The notes beneath the pieces were generated by a model. That model was not told the DNA's origin and searched no databases. It was given only the letters and a program-made list of their open reading frames with translations. A program made the translations under genes and the position numbers. This document shows, in pieces, positions 25,928 through 35,670 of a stretch of DNA of 64,000 bases; position 1 is the stretch's first letter, and each line of letters begins with the position of its first letter. This DNA is from Atopobium sp. BS2 (GTDB taxonomy: Bacteria > Actinomycetota > Coriobacteriia > Coriobacteriales > Atopobiaceae): positions 62,001 to 126,000 of the forward strand of contig NZ_JDFG01000033.1 of the NCBI RefSeq assembly GCF_000565075.1, in the 5' to 3' direction.

Positions 25928-25973
25928 CCACGTATTGCTGGTATTATTAAACCAACTGAATGAAAGGTGAGAC

Positions 25974-27299
25974 ATGGCTAAGCCCATTGTTGCTATTGTT
26001 GGACGCCCAAATGTTGGTAAGTCCACACTGGTAAATAGAATTGCCGAGAAACGCGATGCAATCGTACACGAGTCTAGGGGAGTAACCCGAGACCGCTCAT
26101 ATCACGATGCTGACTGGAATGGTCGTGAGTTTAAGCTCATTGATACCGGCGGTATTGAGTCTATCAAGTCGCAGGATCGCTTTGCTCCACACATTCGTGA
26201 GCAGGCACTTCTTGCATGCGAAGAAGCAGACGTTATTGTCTTTGTGGTAGACGGCTCTACCGGCGTTACCGATGAAGACGAAGAGGTTGCACGCATTGTC
26301 CGCAAGAGCGACAAGCCCGTGTTCTTGGTTGTCAACAAGAAAGATAACCCTGCAACTGAGCAGGACGGTCTATGGGACTTCTATGCACTTGGTTGTGGAG
26401 AGCCTCTGCCTCTGTCTGCCTCTCATGGTCACGGTACTGGTGACTTGTTGGATGATATTGTCAACGCATTTCCAGAGGTAGACGAAGAGCCAGAAGATGA
26501 CGGCATTCTGAACTTGGCAATTATTGGCCGTCCTAATGTGGGCAAGTCTTCGCTGGCAAACCGCCTGGCTAACAAGAAACGCTCTATTGTTTCTGATGTT
26601 GCTGGTACTACGCGTGACGCTATTGACACCATGATTGAATGGAAGGGAACTCCCATTCGTCTTGTTGATACCGCTGGTATTCGCAAAAAGAGCCAGGTAC
26701 ACGAGGACGTTGAGTATTACAGTCTGGTCAGAGGCCTGCAGGCAATGGACCGCGCTGACGTCTGTCTTCTTGTTGTTGACGCCTCTGTTGGCGTAACCGA
26801 GCAGGACCAAAAGCTTGCTAACATGGCCGTAGAGCGTGGATGCGCTCTGGTGCTCCTGCTTAACAAGTGGGATCTTATTGATTCTGAGGCAAAGCGTGAT
26901 GAGGTAGCAGTCTCTGTAGCAAAGCGCCTGGCCTTTGCTCCTTGGATTGCTTCCATTAACGTTTCTGCTCTTACTGGTCGCGCTATTGATAAAGTACTTG
27001 CCGCTGCTCTTTCGGCTGCAGAATCCCGCGCACTTCAGCTCAAGACTTCCGAGCTCAACGAGCTTCTCGCCCAGATTAGAGAAGGCGGACACACGGTTTC
27101 TGACCGCGGTCGCCGTCTTAAGATTCAGTACGCTACACAGACAGGCTCCAAACCTCCTGTTATCTCGTTCTGGTGTAACGCCCCAGACCTTGTTGATGAC
27201 AACTACGAGCGCTTTATTGAGAACAGACTTCGCGAGAAGTTCTCTCTGATTGGTACACCTATTCGTTTGAAGTTCCGTAAGAAGGTTGAGTCTAACTAA
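25974..27299 (+). CDS. der: Ribosome biogenesis GTPase Der (EngA)
   Basis: Tandem GTPase needed for 50S subunit assembly. G domain 1 has GRPNVGKST, DTGG and NKKD; G domain 2 has GRPNVGKSS, DTAG and NKWD. The C-terminal KH-like domain ends KFRKKVESN. 441 residues, normal length. AAAGGTGAGA precedes the ATG. The stop overlaps the plsY start by one base. Confidence 0.96.
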   Translation: MAKPIVAIVGRPNVGKSTLVNRIAEKRDAIVHESRGVTRDRSYHDADWNGREFKLIDTGGIESIKSQDRFAPHIREQALLACEEADVIVFVVDGSTGVTDEDEEVARIVRKSDKPVFLVVNKKDNPATEQDGLWDFYALGCGEPLPLSASHGHGTGDLLDDIVNAFPEVDEEPEDDGILNLAIIGRPNVGKSSLANRLANKKRSIVSDVAGTTRDAIDTMIEWKGTPIRLVDTAGIRKKSQVHEDVEYYSLVRGLQAMDRADVCLLVVDASVGVTEQDQKLANMAVERGCALVLLLNKWDLIDSEAKRDEVAVSVAKRLAFAPWIASINVSALTGRAIDKVLAAALSAAESRALQLKTSELNELLAQIREGGHTVSDRGRRLKIQYATQTGSKPPVISFWCNAPDLVDDNYERFIENRLREKFSLIGTPIRLKFRKKVESN

Positions 27300-27961
27300 T
27301 GCCTGGAATTGTTGTTGCTCTGATTTTTGGACTAATTGCATTTGGCCTTGGTGGCATTCCATTTGGCCTGATTATTGCAAGTGTTATGGCTCATGAAGAT
27401 ATTCGCAAACTTGGATCAGGAAACATTGGCACCACCAATGTTGCAAGAAATGCTGGTAAAGCCGCAGGTATTCTTACGCTTCTTTGCGATGCAGGTAAGG
27501 GCATTGTCAGCGTCATGCTGGTTCGTTGGTTCTTGGGAGCCCAGGGATTTACTCCTCTGGTCTCGGGAAATGATCACGCAGAGGCTGAGCTCATCATTTC
27601 TTTTGTGTATGCCTGCTGCGTTCTTGGTCATATTTTCTCGCCTTGGCTTCATTTCCATGGCGGTAAGGGAATTGCTGTTGGATTTGGCGGTGGCCTTGCA
27701 GTAAATCCACTTGCTGCTCTTGTAGCTCTTGCGGTGTTTATTACGCTTGCCGTGCCAACTAAGTACGTATCGCTTGGCTCCATCGGTGCGGCCGTTGCCA
27801 TTCCACTATTCTGCCTGCTATTTGGTATGGATCCTGTGGCAACCATTCCTGTCTTTGTTGTAGCAGCGGCAGTTATTTGGGCTCATCGCGAGAATATCAA
27901 TCGTCTTAATGCTGGTAGTGAGTCTAAATTCTCTTTCGGCGAAAAGAAAAAGGACAACTAA
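27299..27961 (+). CDS. plsY: Glycerol-3-phosphate acyltransferase PlsY
   Basis: Membrane enzyme that transfers acyl from acyl-phosphate to glycerol-3-phosphate, the first step of phospholipid synthesis in most Gram-positive bacteria. Motifs: GSGNIGTTNVARNAGK (phosphate-binding loop), HFHGGKGIAVG and WAHRENINRL. 220 residues with about five or six membrane helices. It overlaps der by one base; gpsA, which supplies its substrate, follows after 2 bases. Confidence 0.95.
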   Translation: MPGIVVALIFGLIAFGLGGIPFGLIIASVMAHEDIRKLGSGNIGTTNVARNAGKAAGILTLLCDAGKGIVSVMLVRWFLGAQGFTPLVSGNDHAEAELIISFVYACCVLGHIFSPWLHFHGGKGIAVGFGGGLAVNPLAALVALAVFITLAVPTKYVSLGSIGAAVAIPLFCLLFGMDPVATIPVFVVAAAVIWAHRENINRLNAGSESKFSFGEKKKDN

Positions 27962-27963
27962 TC

Positions 27964-28974
27964 ATGAAAAAAGTTGCTGTTATTGGTTCGGGATCATGGG
28001 GTACCGCGCTTTCAACACTTCTTGCTTCAACTTCTGATGAGGTAATTATTTGGTCTCGAGAGGCTGATGTTACCGAATCCATTAATAACGAGCACGTCAA
28101 CTGCAGACATCTTTCTGATTCTGAGCTTCCACACAATATTGTGTCTACCACTAGTGAAGCTGAGGCTCTCACCGGTGTAGATGCTGTTGTTATGGCGGCT
28201 CCTTCTGCGTTTTTACGTTCAGTTTGCGCTGCTTGCGCACCATATCTTGACCCTGAAGTTGATGTTTTGATTCTCTCCAAGGGTATGGAGGCAGGCTCTC
28301 ACAAGCTCATGCATGAGGTGGCTGCTGACGAGCTGGGAAATCCTTCAAGAATCGCAGTTCTTTCTGGTCCAAACCATGCAGAAGAGGTTATTAAACAGGG
28401 AATCTCTGCGGCAGTTGTAGCGTCTGAAGATGCCGAGGTTGCTAAGCGTTTCCAGGCACTGCTCTCTCGTCCGTACTTCAGAACCTACATTAGCTCTGAC
28501 GTTCGTGGTGTTGAGGCGTGTGCTGCCGCTAAAAACGTTGTAGCTATTGCCTGTGGTATTGCTGTTGGCCTGGGTAATGGCGATAACGCTCTTGCCGCTC
28601 TTATGACACGTGGCTTGGCAGAGCTTGGTCGCGTCGTATGCGCTATTGGCGGAGATCCACTCACCTGTATGGGTCTTGCTGGTATGGGTGACTTGGTGGC
28701 TACCTGCACCTCCGAGCATTCTAGAAATAGAACGTTTGGAGAAGCCCTGGTTAAGGGCAAGACGCTCCAGTCATACCAGGAAGAAACAGGCATGGTTGTT
28801 GAGGGTGCTCAGGCCGTCATTGGTCTTTATGAGCTTGGTCAGCAGATGAACGTTGAGATGCCTATCACTTCAGCTGTTCACGCTGTGCTTTATGAGGGCG
28901 CTACGCCAGAAGACATTACTTCTCGCCTCACTAACCGCCTTCCTAATGAAGAATTTTATGGAATGACTCGATAG
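27964..28974 (+). CDS. gpsA: Glycerol-3-phosphate dehydrogenase [NAD(P)+]
   Basis: Reduces dihydroxyacetone phosphate to glycerol-3-phosphate for phospholipids. N-terminal Rossmann motif GSGSWGTAL; conserved LSGPNHAEEV; the catalytic lysine in AAAKNVVAIACG; the substrate-binding LAGMGDLVATCTS and SRNRTFG. 336 residues, normal. The functional pairing with plsY is direct. rpe follows 9 bases downstream. Confidence 0.96.
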   Translation: MKKVAVIGSGSWGTALSTLLASTSDEVIIWSREADVTESINNEHVNCRHLSDSELPHNIVSTTSEAEALTGVDAVVMAAPSAFLRSVCAACAPYLDPEVDVLILSKGMEAGSHKLMHEVAADELGNPSRIAVLSGPNHAEEVIKQGISAAVVASEDAEVAKRFQALLSRPYFRTYISSDVRGVEACAAAKNVVAIACGIAVGLGNGDNALAALMTRGLAELGRVVCAIGGDPLTCMGLAGMGDLVATCTSEHSRNRTFGEALVKGKTLQSYQEETGMVVEGAQAVIGLYELGQQMNVEMPITSAVHAVLYEGATPEDITSRLTNRLPNEEFYGMTR

Positions 28975-28983
28975 GAGAGTTTA

Positions 28984-29658
28984 ATGAATAACGTCCTGGT
29001 AGCACCATCTGTTCTATCTGCAGATTTCTCCAAGCTTAAGAGCGAGCTTGATTCAATTGCAAACGCTGATTACATCCATTACGACGTGATGGATGGTCAT
29101 TTTGTTCCTAATATTTCATTTGGTCCAGATATTTTCTCGTACTGCAAAAAGTCCTCTGAGCTGCCCATTGATGTCCATCTGATGGTTACCAATCCAGCTG
29201 AGATTGCGCCTCTATTCCTGGACCGTGGTGCTGACGTTGTCACCTTCCACTACGAGGCTGAGGTTCACGCTCATCGTCTTGTTCACCTTATCAAGGATTC
29301 CGGTGCTAAGGCTGGCATTTCACTTTGCCCAGGAACTCCTGTAAGCGTTCTTGAGGATCTTATTGAAGATCTTGATTTGGTGCTTATCATGACGGTTAAC
29401 CCTGGTTTTGGTGGACAGAAGTTTATCCCTCACTCAATTGAAAAGCTCAAGGCACTCAGAGAGCTCTGCCGTAAGCACAACGTTAACCCTCTAATTGAGG
29501 TTGATGGTGGTATCAGTGCAACTAACGCAGCTGATGTTGTAGCTGCTGGCGCTGACATGCTTGTTGCAGGTAGTGCCGTGTTTGGCCAGGAAGACCGCGG
29601 TGCAACTATCGAGGCAATCCGCTCTGCTGGTGAGTCCGCGCTTACCGTTCAGGGCTAG
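28984..29658 (+). CDS. rpe: Ribulose-phosphate 3-epimerase
   Basis: Interconverts ribulose-5-phosphate and xylulose-5-phosphate in the pentose phosphate pathway. TIM barrel with PSVLSADFSKL, HYDVMDGHFVPNISFGP, DVHLMV, MTVNPGFGGQKFIP and VDGGISATNA. All metal ligands (H, D, H, D) are visible. 224 residues. GGAGAG lies 4-5 bases before the ATG. Confidence 0.96.
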   Translation: MNNVLVAPSVLSADFSKLKSELDSIANADYIHYDVMDGHFVPNISFGPDIFSYCKKSSELPIDVHLMVTNPAEIAPLFLDRGADVVTFHYEAEVHAHRLVHLIKDSGAKAGISLCPGTPVSVLEDLIEDLDLVLIMTVNPGFGGQKFIPHSIEKLKALRELCRKHNVNPLIEVDGGISATNAADVVAAGADMLVAGSAVFGQEDRGATIEAIRSAGESALTVQG

Positions 29659-29718
29659 ACTGCACTCTCAAGCATTAGTTACGCCAGACTACCAAGATTG
29701 AATCAACAGAAACACGTT

Positions 29719-30867
29719 ATGGATTACGTTTACCTAGACTATGCAGCTTCAGCACCAATGCGCACAGAAGCGCTAGATGCCGAGAAAACCTATGAGGCTT
29801 CACCTATTGCTGGGGTGAACCCAAACTCTTTGCACTCGCTTGGTCGTCAAGCGGCGCGAGAGCTTGATGGTGCTCGTAGTGTTATCGCACGCGCAGTGGG
29901 CGGCAAGTTTAGGGCTCCTGACGTGGTCTTTTGCTCTGGCGGCACTGAGGGCAATAACCTCTCTGTCATTGGAATGGCAGAAGGCATTCGCAACAAAGAC
30001 CACAAGCGCAACACAGTGGTTTTCTCGGCAATTGAACATGATTCTATTTTGGATCTAGCACCAGTTCTTCGCGAGAAGGGCTTTGAGGTAAGAATTGTTC
30101 AGCCTAACCGTCAGGGAAAGATTGAGGCTTCTGCCCTTGAGGGTCTTTTAGACCAGTCAGTAGCTCTTGTTTCCGTCATGTATGCCAATAATGAGACGGG
30201 CGTTATTCAGCCAGTTGTAGAACTTGCGCATGCTGCTCATAAGGTGGGCGCGCTTTTCCACACTGACGCGGTTCAAGCATTTGGTCGCATTCCTTTAGAG
30301 GTGGCAGACGTAGACGCCCTGACTATTGCCGCTCACAAAATTGGTGGGCCTCTTGGTATTGCTGCAGTGCTTATGCGCTCCAAAGTTCCCTTTAAGGCAC
30401 AGAGTTACGGCGGGGGACAGGAGTCTGGTAGGCGTCATGGCACTCAGGACGTGAGGAGTGCTCTCGCTTTTGCTGCTGCTGCTCAGTGGTGCCTGGAGAA
30501 CCTTACACAAACGCAGGAGAGCGTTTCTGTGCGCGCTAATAAGGTGTATGAAACTCTCTGTGCTTCTCCCAAGATTAAGCCAACTACAGAGGCTTACGCT
30601 GGCAAAGATCACATGCCTGGCACGGTAAGCATTATGGTTCCCTCAATGGATTCAGAGACGCTTATCTTAAAGCTTGATCAGGCGGGTTTTGAAGTCTCGG
30701 CTGGCTCTGCGTGCTCTTCAGGATCTCTTGACGCAAGTCATGTTCTCTCGGCTATGGGAATCTCTAGAAACGAGGCGCTGGGCAGCTTGCGCATTACGTT
30801 TGACGAGCGCGTTTCTGAGGCAAACCTTGATGCATTCTGTGCAACATTGCTGCAGATTGTTGGATAA
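29719..30867 (+). CDS. Cysteine desulfurase (NifS/IscS family)
   Basis: PLP enzyme that takes sulfur from cysteine for Fe-S clusters or thiolated tRNA. YLDYAASAPMR is at the N-terminus; SGGTEGNNLSV, NNETGVIQPV, FHTDAVQAFG and the PLP lysine in TIAAHKIGGPLG follow. The persulfide loop is GSACSSGSLDASHVLSAMG. About 382 residues. The start is uncertain: ATG 29719 and TTG 29698 both lack a clear Shine-Dalgarno site. No iscU or mnmA (tRNA 2-thiolase) lies beside it within the window, so IscS, NifS and SufS roles cannot be separated. The fairly short active-site loop suggests the IscS/NifS group. Confidence 0.88.
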   Translation: MDYVYLDYAASAPMRTEALDAEKTYEASPIAGVNPNSLHSLGRQAARELDGARSVIARAVGGKFRAPDVVFCSGGTEGNNLSVIGMAEGIRNKDHKRNTVVFSAIEHDSILDLAPVLREKGFEVRIVQPNRQGKIEASALEGLLDQSVALVSVMYANNETGVIQPVVELAHAAHKVGALFHTDAVQAFGRIPLEVADVDALTIAAHKIGGPLGIAAVLMRSKVPFKAQSYGGGQESGRRHGTQDVRSALAFAAAAQWCLENLTQTQESVSVRANKVYETLCASPKIKPTTEAYAGKDHMPGTVSIMVPSMDSETLILKLDQAGFEVSAGSACSSGSLDASHVLSAMGISRNEALGSLRITFDERVSEANLDAFCATLLQIVG

Positions 30868-30964
30868 ATTTTTCACATACTAATCTCTACATTAGTTATG
30901 TTCTGCGTCTGATACGTCCTTATTTACGGTAGACTAGATGAGTAACCGTATATGAGGAGGCCCT

Positions 30965-31684
30965 ATGAGTGAGTCTGTTAATCTGATGCAGCTCCAGGAT
31001 ATTGATTTGCAGCTGCTAAAACTCGCATCCAACTTGGCCTCAATGCCCCAGGTTCAAAAGATTAAAAACGCCCAACTTGCAGAGAAAAAGATTGCTTCTC
31101 AGCTTAAGCAGGTACTTGGCGTTAAAAAAGACGTAGAAATTGATATTTCTGACCTCAATGAGCAGCGCGCCCACTATGTTCAAAAGACGGAAGAGGTTTC
31201 TGCTGCTGTAGAAACTGCTACCAATCATCGTGCTCTTAGAGACTTTGACCAGCAGCTTTCTTCTTTGGCAAAGAATATCGAGAAGTGCGATTTTAAGCTT
31301 GCAGCAAAAGCAGAAGAGCTTGAGAAGTGCAAGAAGGCTTACCAGACAGCTCAAGACTTGCAGGTAAAGCTCATGAAGGAGCGCGAGAGCCTTTCTCAGT
31401 CTCTTGAGATTGATTCTGCGGCTCTTCGTGCAGAGATTGTAGAGCTTTCTAAGTCTCGAGAAGAACTTGCAGCTCAGATTTCTGCAAATACGCTTGAGCG
31501 TTACGAATCCGCACGTAAACGTTTTAAGGGCCTGGCAGTTGAGCACCTTGTAGGTAATGTTCCAAGTGTTTGCCGCGTCAAGCTGCAGCCAAGTTCATTC
31601 CATGATCTTCAGCATAGCTCTGAGATTGCTGAATGCCCTTATTGCCATAGGATGCTTATTACTTCTACAGCGTTTGAAGAATAA
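30965..31684 (+). CDS. Coiled-coil protein with a C-terminal zinc-ribbon-like end
   Basis: A 239-residue protein in which residues about 5-180 form a long coiled coil (many KK and EE repeats, no proline), followed by a zinc-ribbon-like tail. Families with this plan usually end in two CxxC pairs. Here the first pair is reduced to one cysteine (NVPSVCRVKL) and the second is CPYC. This leaves three cysteines plus a histidine (CPYCHRM) as possible ligands. Relatives are described as putative nucleic-acid-binding zinc ribbon proteins without a firm function. TGAGGAGG precedes the ATG; coaBC follows after 14 bases. Confidence 0.75.
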   Translation: MSESVNLMQLQDIDLQLLKLASNLASMPQVQKIKNAQLAEKKIASQLKQVLGVKKDVEIDISDLNEQRAHYVQKTEEVSAAVETATNHRALRDFDQQLSSLAKNIEKCDFKLAAKAEELEKCKKAYQTAQDLQVKLMKERESLSQSLEIDSAALRAEIVELSKSREELAAQISANTLERYESARKRFKGLAVEHLVGNVPSVCRVKLQPSSFHDLQHSSEIAECPYCHRMLITSTAFEE

Positions 31685-31698
31685 AGGAATTTCTTGCC

Positions 31699-32925
31699 AT
31701 GTTGGATAAAACCGCTCAGCCCTCTGTATGCCTTGTGGTGTGCGGAGGCATTGCTGCATATAAAGCCTGTGAAGTGCTTAGAGGCCTTCAGAAAGCGGGC
31801 TGCGACGTTCGTGTTGTTATGACAGAAGATGCAGCTCAGTTTGTTGGAAAGACTACCTTTGAGGCCCTTACGCATCATGAGGTAGTGCAGTCGCTCTATA
31901 ACAACACTGAGACTCCTGTTGCCCACGTTGACCTTGCTGACTGGGCGGATTGCCTGGTAGTTGTACCAGCTACCGCCAATATTATGGCTAAGATGGCTCA
32001 CGGTATTGCTGATAACGCTGCAAGCGCAACGCTTTTAGCTGCTCATACGCCAGTTCTTGTGGCTCCCGCTATGAATACGCACATGTGGGAAAATCCAGCC
32101 ACTCAGGCAAACGTGGCACTGCTGCGTCAGCGCGGCATCCAGATGGTTATGCCCGATTCAGGTCGCCTTGCCTGCGGTTATACCGGTGACGGAAAGCTTG
32201 CTCCGGTTCAGCAGATTGTTGACGCTGCACTTAAGGTTCTTTCCGGCAAAGATACCGCGCCAGTTACGCAAGATCTTGCAGGTAAAAAGATTCTTATCAC
32301 CGCAGGACCAACTCACGAGAAGATCGATCCAGTTCGCTTTATTGCCAACTGTTCAACAGGAAAACTTGGCTATACCGTAGCCAAAGTTGCTGCTTGTCGT
32401 GGAGCAGACGTCACACTTATCTCTGGTCCTACGCACTTGGATGCTCCTCAAGGTGTCAACGTGCAAAGGGTAATATCTGCTGAAGATATGTATAAGGCGT
32501 GCGTAGACGCTTTTGACAACGTTGATGCTGCTATTTTGACGGCAGCTGTTGCCGACTACACCCCAGCTCATCCAGCAGATCATAAGCTCAAGAAATCATC
32601 AGAGTATCTTGAGTCTATTGACCTTAAAGAAACCACCGATATTCTCGCCAGCCTAGCTAAGGCAAAGAAAGACCAGGTTGTTGTAGGTTTTGCAGCCGAG
32701 ACAAATAACGTCTTGGAGCATGCTCAAGCTAAACTTGAACGTAAAGGTTGCTCCATGATTGTGGCAAATGATGTTTCTAGACCAGATTCAACCTTTGGTT
32801 CAGACACAGACCGCGTGGCTTTTGTGACTCCTCAAGGTGTAGAACAGCTTGAGACTTTGCCGCTAGAAGATGTAGCTTCGGAGCTTTTGGACCGTGTTTC
32901 CAAGATGCTTGAGGAGCGTGCATAG
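31699..32925 (+). CDS. coaBC: Bifunctional phosphopantothenoylcysteine decarboxylase / synthetase
   Basis: Two steps of coenzyme A synthesis in one 408-residue protein. The N-terminal flavin-dependent CoaC domain (about 1-185) has [10 protein letters not shown], a [18 protein letters not shown] loop, the APAMNTHMW motif and catalytic [11 protein letters not shown]. The C-terminal CoaB domain has [29 protein letters not shown] and VGFAAET. AAAGGAATT precedes the ATG. The stop is 1 base before the nfo GTG. Confidence 0.95.
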   Translation: MLDKTAQPSVCLVVCGGIAAYKACEVLRGLQKAGCDVRVVMTEDAAQFVGKTTFEALTHHEVVQSLYNNTETPVAHVDLADWADCLVVVPATANIMAKMAHGIADNAASATLLAAHTPVLVAPAMNTHMWENPATQANVALLRQRGIQMVMPDSGRLACGYTGDGKLAPVQQIVDAALKVLSGKDTAPVTQDLAGKKILITAGPTHEKIDPVRFIANCSTGKLGYTVAKVAACRGADVTLISGPTHLDAPQGVNVQRVISAEDMYKACVDAFDNVDAAILTAAVADYTPAHPADHKLKKSSEYLESIDLKETTDILASLAKAKKDQVVVGFAAETNNVLEHAQAKLERKGCSMIVANDVSRPDSTFGSDTDRVAFVTPQGVEQLETLPLEDVASELLDRVSKMLEERA

Positions 32926-32926
32926 C

Positions 32927-33778
32927 GTGCAGCCAGAAGAACTTTTTATTGGATGCCATCTCTCGGCGAGCAAAGGCTGGGAGGCAATGGGTAAAGATGC
33001 TCTTTCTATTGGAGCAACTACCTTTGCTTTCTTTACCAGAAATCCTCGTGGCGGCAACGCTAAAGCTTTAGATGAGGGTGATGTTGCAAAGCTACGTGAG
33101 CTCCTTGAGGTTAATCACTTTGGCCCTTTGGTTGCACACGCTCCTTACACCATGAATCTATGCTCCGCAAAAGAGGAGACCAAGGATTTTGCTCGTCGAG
33201 CGCTTGCAGAAGATCTTGAGCGTATGGAGCATCTACCTGGTAATTATTACAATTTCCATCCTGGTAGCCATGTGGGCCAAGGCTCTGACGTGGCAATTGA
33301 GCAGATTTCAAGTGCGCTCAACGATTGCCTTTTTGAAGGCCAGCACACCACCGTGCTTCTTGAAACTATGGCTGGTAAAGGCACTGAAGTTGGCAAAACG
33401 TTTGAAGAGATTGCTGCAATTCTAAATAAGGTAAACCATCCAGAACTTATGGGTGTGTGCCTTGATACCTGCCATGTTCATGATGGCGGTTATGAGATTG
33501 TAGAAAATCTTGATGAGGTTCTAGATACATTTGACCAGATAGTTGGTTTAGAAAAGCTAAAAGCCTTGCACCTTAATGACTCAAAGAATCCTCTTGGAGC
33601 TCATAAAGATAGACATGAACAGATTGGCAAGGGCTTCATTGGCTTAGAAACATTCCGCGCTGTGGTAACTAATCCGCGCATCAACACGCTTCCCATGATT
33701 TTGGAAACTCCTCATTCTGAGCTTTCTGGTTGGGGAGAAGAAATTGCATTACTTCGTTCTTTTTTAGGTGATAACTAG
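32927..33778 (+). CDS. nfo: Deoxyribonuclease IV (AP endonuclease)
   Basis: Endonuclease IV cleaves DNA 5' of abasic sites in base excision repair. A zinc-binding TIM barrel with the [11 protein letters not shown] start, [34 protein letters not shown] and [21 protein letters not shown]. 283 residues, normal length. GTG 32927 is chosen because GAGGAG lies about 10 bases upstream and the frame before it overlaps coaBC without homology. It overlaps the next ABC-F gene by one base. Confidence 0.94.
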   Translation: MQPEELFIGCHLSASKGWEAMGKDALSIGATTFAFFTRNPRGGNAKALDEGDVAKLRELLEVNHFGPLVAHAPYTMNLCSAKEETKDFARRALAEDLERMEHLPGNYYNFHPGSHVGQGSDVAIEQISSALNDCLFEGQHTTVLLETMAGKGTEVGKTFEEIAAILNKVNHPELMGVCLDTCHVHDGGYEIVENLDEVLDTFDQIVGLEKLKALHLNDSKNPLGAHKDRHEQIGKGFIGLETFRAVVTNPRINTLPMILETPHSELSGWGEEIALLRSFLGDN

Positions 33779-35670
33779 TGGGAATTCTGGTAGGTTGCGA
33801 ACAAATCTCTATGGAATGGCCTGGTAAGAAGGTTCTTACCAATCAAACCATTGGCGTTAATGAGGGTGACCGTATTGGTGTTGTTGGCAAAAACGGTGAC
33901 GGCAAATCAACCCTCTTAGATCTTATCGCCCATAGAATTGAGCCCGATTCTGGCAACGTAATCTGGAGAAGTGGCATCCAAGTAGGCTATATGGGCCAAA
34001 GTGATTCACTTTCTGATACGCAAACCGTTTGTAGCGCTGTTGTAGGTGATACGCCAGAGTACGAGTGGGCATCTGACGCGCGCGTTCGTAAGATTATTGA
34101 TGAGCTCATTGGAGATCTTGACTGGAACGGCCTGGTAGGAGAGCTCTCCGGAGGTCAACGTAGACGCTGCGACTTGGCTCGATTGCTGGTAGGCACCTGG
34201 GACTTAATGCTTATCGACGAGCCAACCAACCACCTAGATCTTCACGCCATTCAGTGGCTTGCCAATCACCTAAAGAATCGCTGGTCAGAAGGAAATGGAG
34301 CGCTCATTCTGGTCACCCACGATCGTTGGTTTTTGGACGAGGTCTGTGATTACATGTGGGAAGTCCATGATGGGGTAATTGACCCGTTTGACGGCGGCTA
34401 TTCTGCCTACATTCAAGCTCGAGTTGAGCGTGATAGACAGGCAGCAGTAATGGAAGAACGTCGTCAGAACACGCTGAGAAAAGAGCTCAACTGGCTTGCT
34501 CACGGAGCAAAAGCTCGTACGTCAAAGCCTAAGTTTAGGATTGATGCCGCCATGGAGCTTCTAGCCGAAGATCCACCACTTAGAAACACGCTTGAGCTTA
34601 AGCGTATGGCGGTTTCTAGGTTAGGCAAGCAAGTCATTGAGATGCATGATGTCTCATTTGCCTATAAGAACGTCGCGACGGCTGCGGACGCAGATCCAAA
34701 TATGCAGGCAGATGCTTCAAACTCCCAGGTAGACGTTATCAAGCATGTTGAGTGGCTCATTGGCCCTGGCGACCGTTATGGCATCTTAGGCGAAAACGGC
34801 GCTGGTAAATCAACGCTTCTTGAGTTGATGACTCAGCAACTACAACCAACATCTGGCCTGGTAAAGGTAGGAAAGTCTGTCAAATTTGGATGGCTTTCTC
34901 AGCAGATTGATACGTTTGCCACTAAAGAGACCTGGACGGTACTTGAGCTTTTGAGCCAGTACAAGACAAGTTACCTGGTAAACGGCAAGATGCAAAGTCC
35001 TACGCAGCTGCTTGAAAGCCTTGGTTTTGACCGTCGAGAGTTTACCAATCGCTTGCAAGACCTCTCCGGAGGTCAGCGCAGACGTCTGGCGCTCCTGTGC
35101 GTTCTTCTGGAAGAGCCAAACGTGCTGGTACTGGACGAGCCAGGTAACGATCTGGACACGGATATGCTGGCTGTCCTAGAAGACCTACTGGACTCATGGC
35201 CTGGAACGCTTCTTGTTGTAAGCCATGATCGCTTCTTGATTGAGCGCGTTACCGACGACCAATATGCCCTCATAGACGGCCACATTCGCCACGTTCCTGG
35301 CGGCGTTGACGAGTACCTCAAGCTTGTTGATGTTGCAAAGCAAACGGCGAGAAGAGCGGGGGAGTTGTCGGATGCACGCGGCAGTTCAGATACAAATGAG
35401 CCGCAAGTAGACGGGTCTTCTCGCCAGGAGGGTGCGGTGCTGAGTAACGCTGAGCGTCGCGAGCTTAAGAAGCGCTTTGATTCGATTGAGCGTCGCATGG
35501 GCAAAGCTCAGGAGCTACCTGGACAGATTAGGAAGCAGATGAGCTCCGCTGATGCCACAGACGCGCAGCGTTTGATGGAGTTGCAGCAGCAGCTTGATGA
35601 CGCAGAAGCGGCGCTGATGGAGCTGGAAGACGAGTGGTTGAAGCTAGCAGAGAAACTTGGTGAAGCGTAA
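33778..35670 (+). CDS. ABC-F family ATPase, second copy
   Basis: A 630-residue tandem-ABC protein without membrane helices. Domain 1: GKNGDGKST, LSGGQRRRCDLAR, LIDEPTNHLD. Domain 2: GENGAGKST, LSGGQRRRLALL, and Walker B with DEPGNDLD in place of DEPTNHLD. The change from T and H in this loop occurs in some actinobacterial ABC-F members; whether it alters activity is unknown. The C-terminal coiled coil (about 555-630) is like that of Uup types. It differs clearly from the ABC-F at 16 kb, so the two are separate subfamilies, not a recent duplication. GTG start overlaps nfo by one base. Confidence 0.9.
   Translation: MGILVGCEQISMEWPGKKVLTNQTIGVNEGDRIGVVGKNGDGKSTLLDLIAHRIEPDSGNVIWRSGIQVGYMGQSDSLSDTQTVCSAVVGDTPEYEWASDARVRKIIDELIGDLDWNGLVGELSGGQRRRCDLARLLVGTWDLMLIDEPTNHLDLHAIQWLANHLKNRWSEGNGALILVTHDRWFLDEVCDYMWEVHDGVIDPFDGGYSAYIQARVERDRQAAVMEERRQNTLRKELNWLAHGAKARTSKPKFRIDAAMELLAEDPPLRNTLELKRMAVSRLGKQVIEMHDVSFAYKNVATAADADPNMQADASNSQVDVIKHVEWLIGPGDRYGILGENGAGKSTLLELMTQQLQPTSGLVKVGKSVKFGWLSQQIDTFATKETWTVLELLSQYKTSYLVNGKMQSPTQLLESLGFDRREFTNRLQDLSGGQRRRLALLCVLLEEPNVLVLDEPGNDLDTDMLAVLEDLLDSWPGTLLVVSHDRFLIERVTDDQYALIDGHIRHVPGGVDEYLKLVDVAKQTARRAGELSDARGSSDTNEPQVDGSSRQEGAVLSNAERRELKKRFDSIERRMGKAQELPGQIRKQMSSADATDAQRLMELQQQLDDAEAALMELEDEWLKLAEKLGEA

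Noticed and set aside
26370-27362. Long minus-strand open frame opposite der (330 codons)
   Set aside because: Shadow of der; it would overlap a complete GTPase gene on the other strand.
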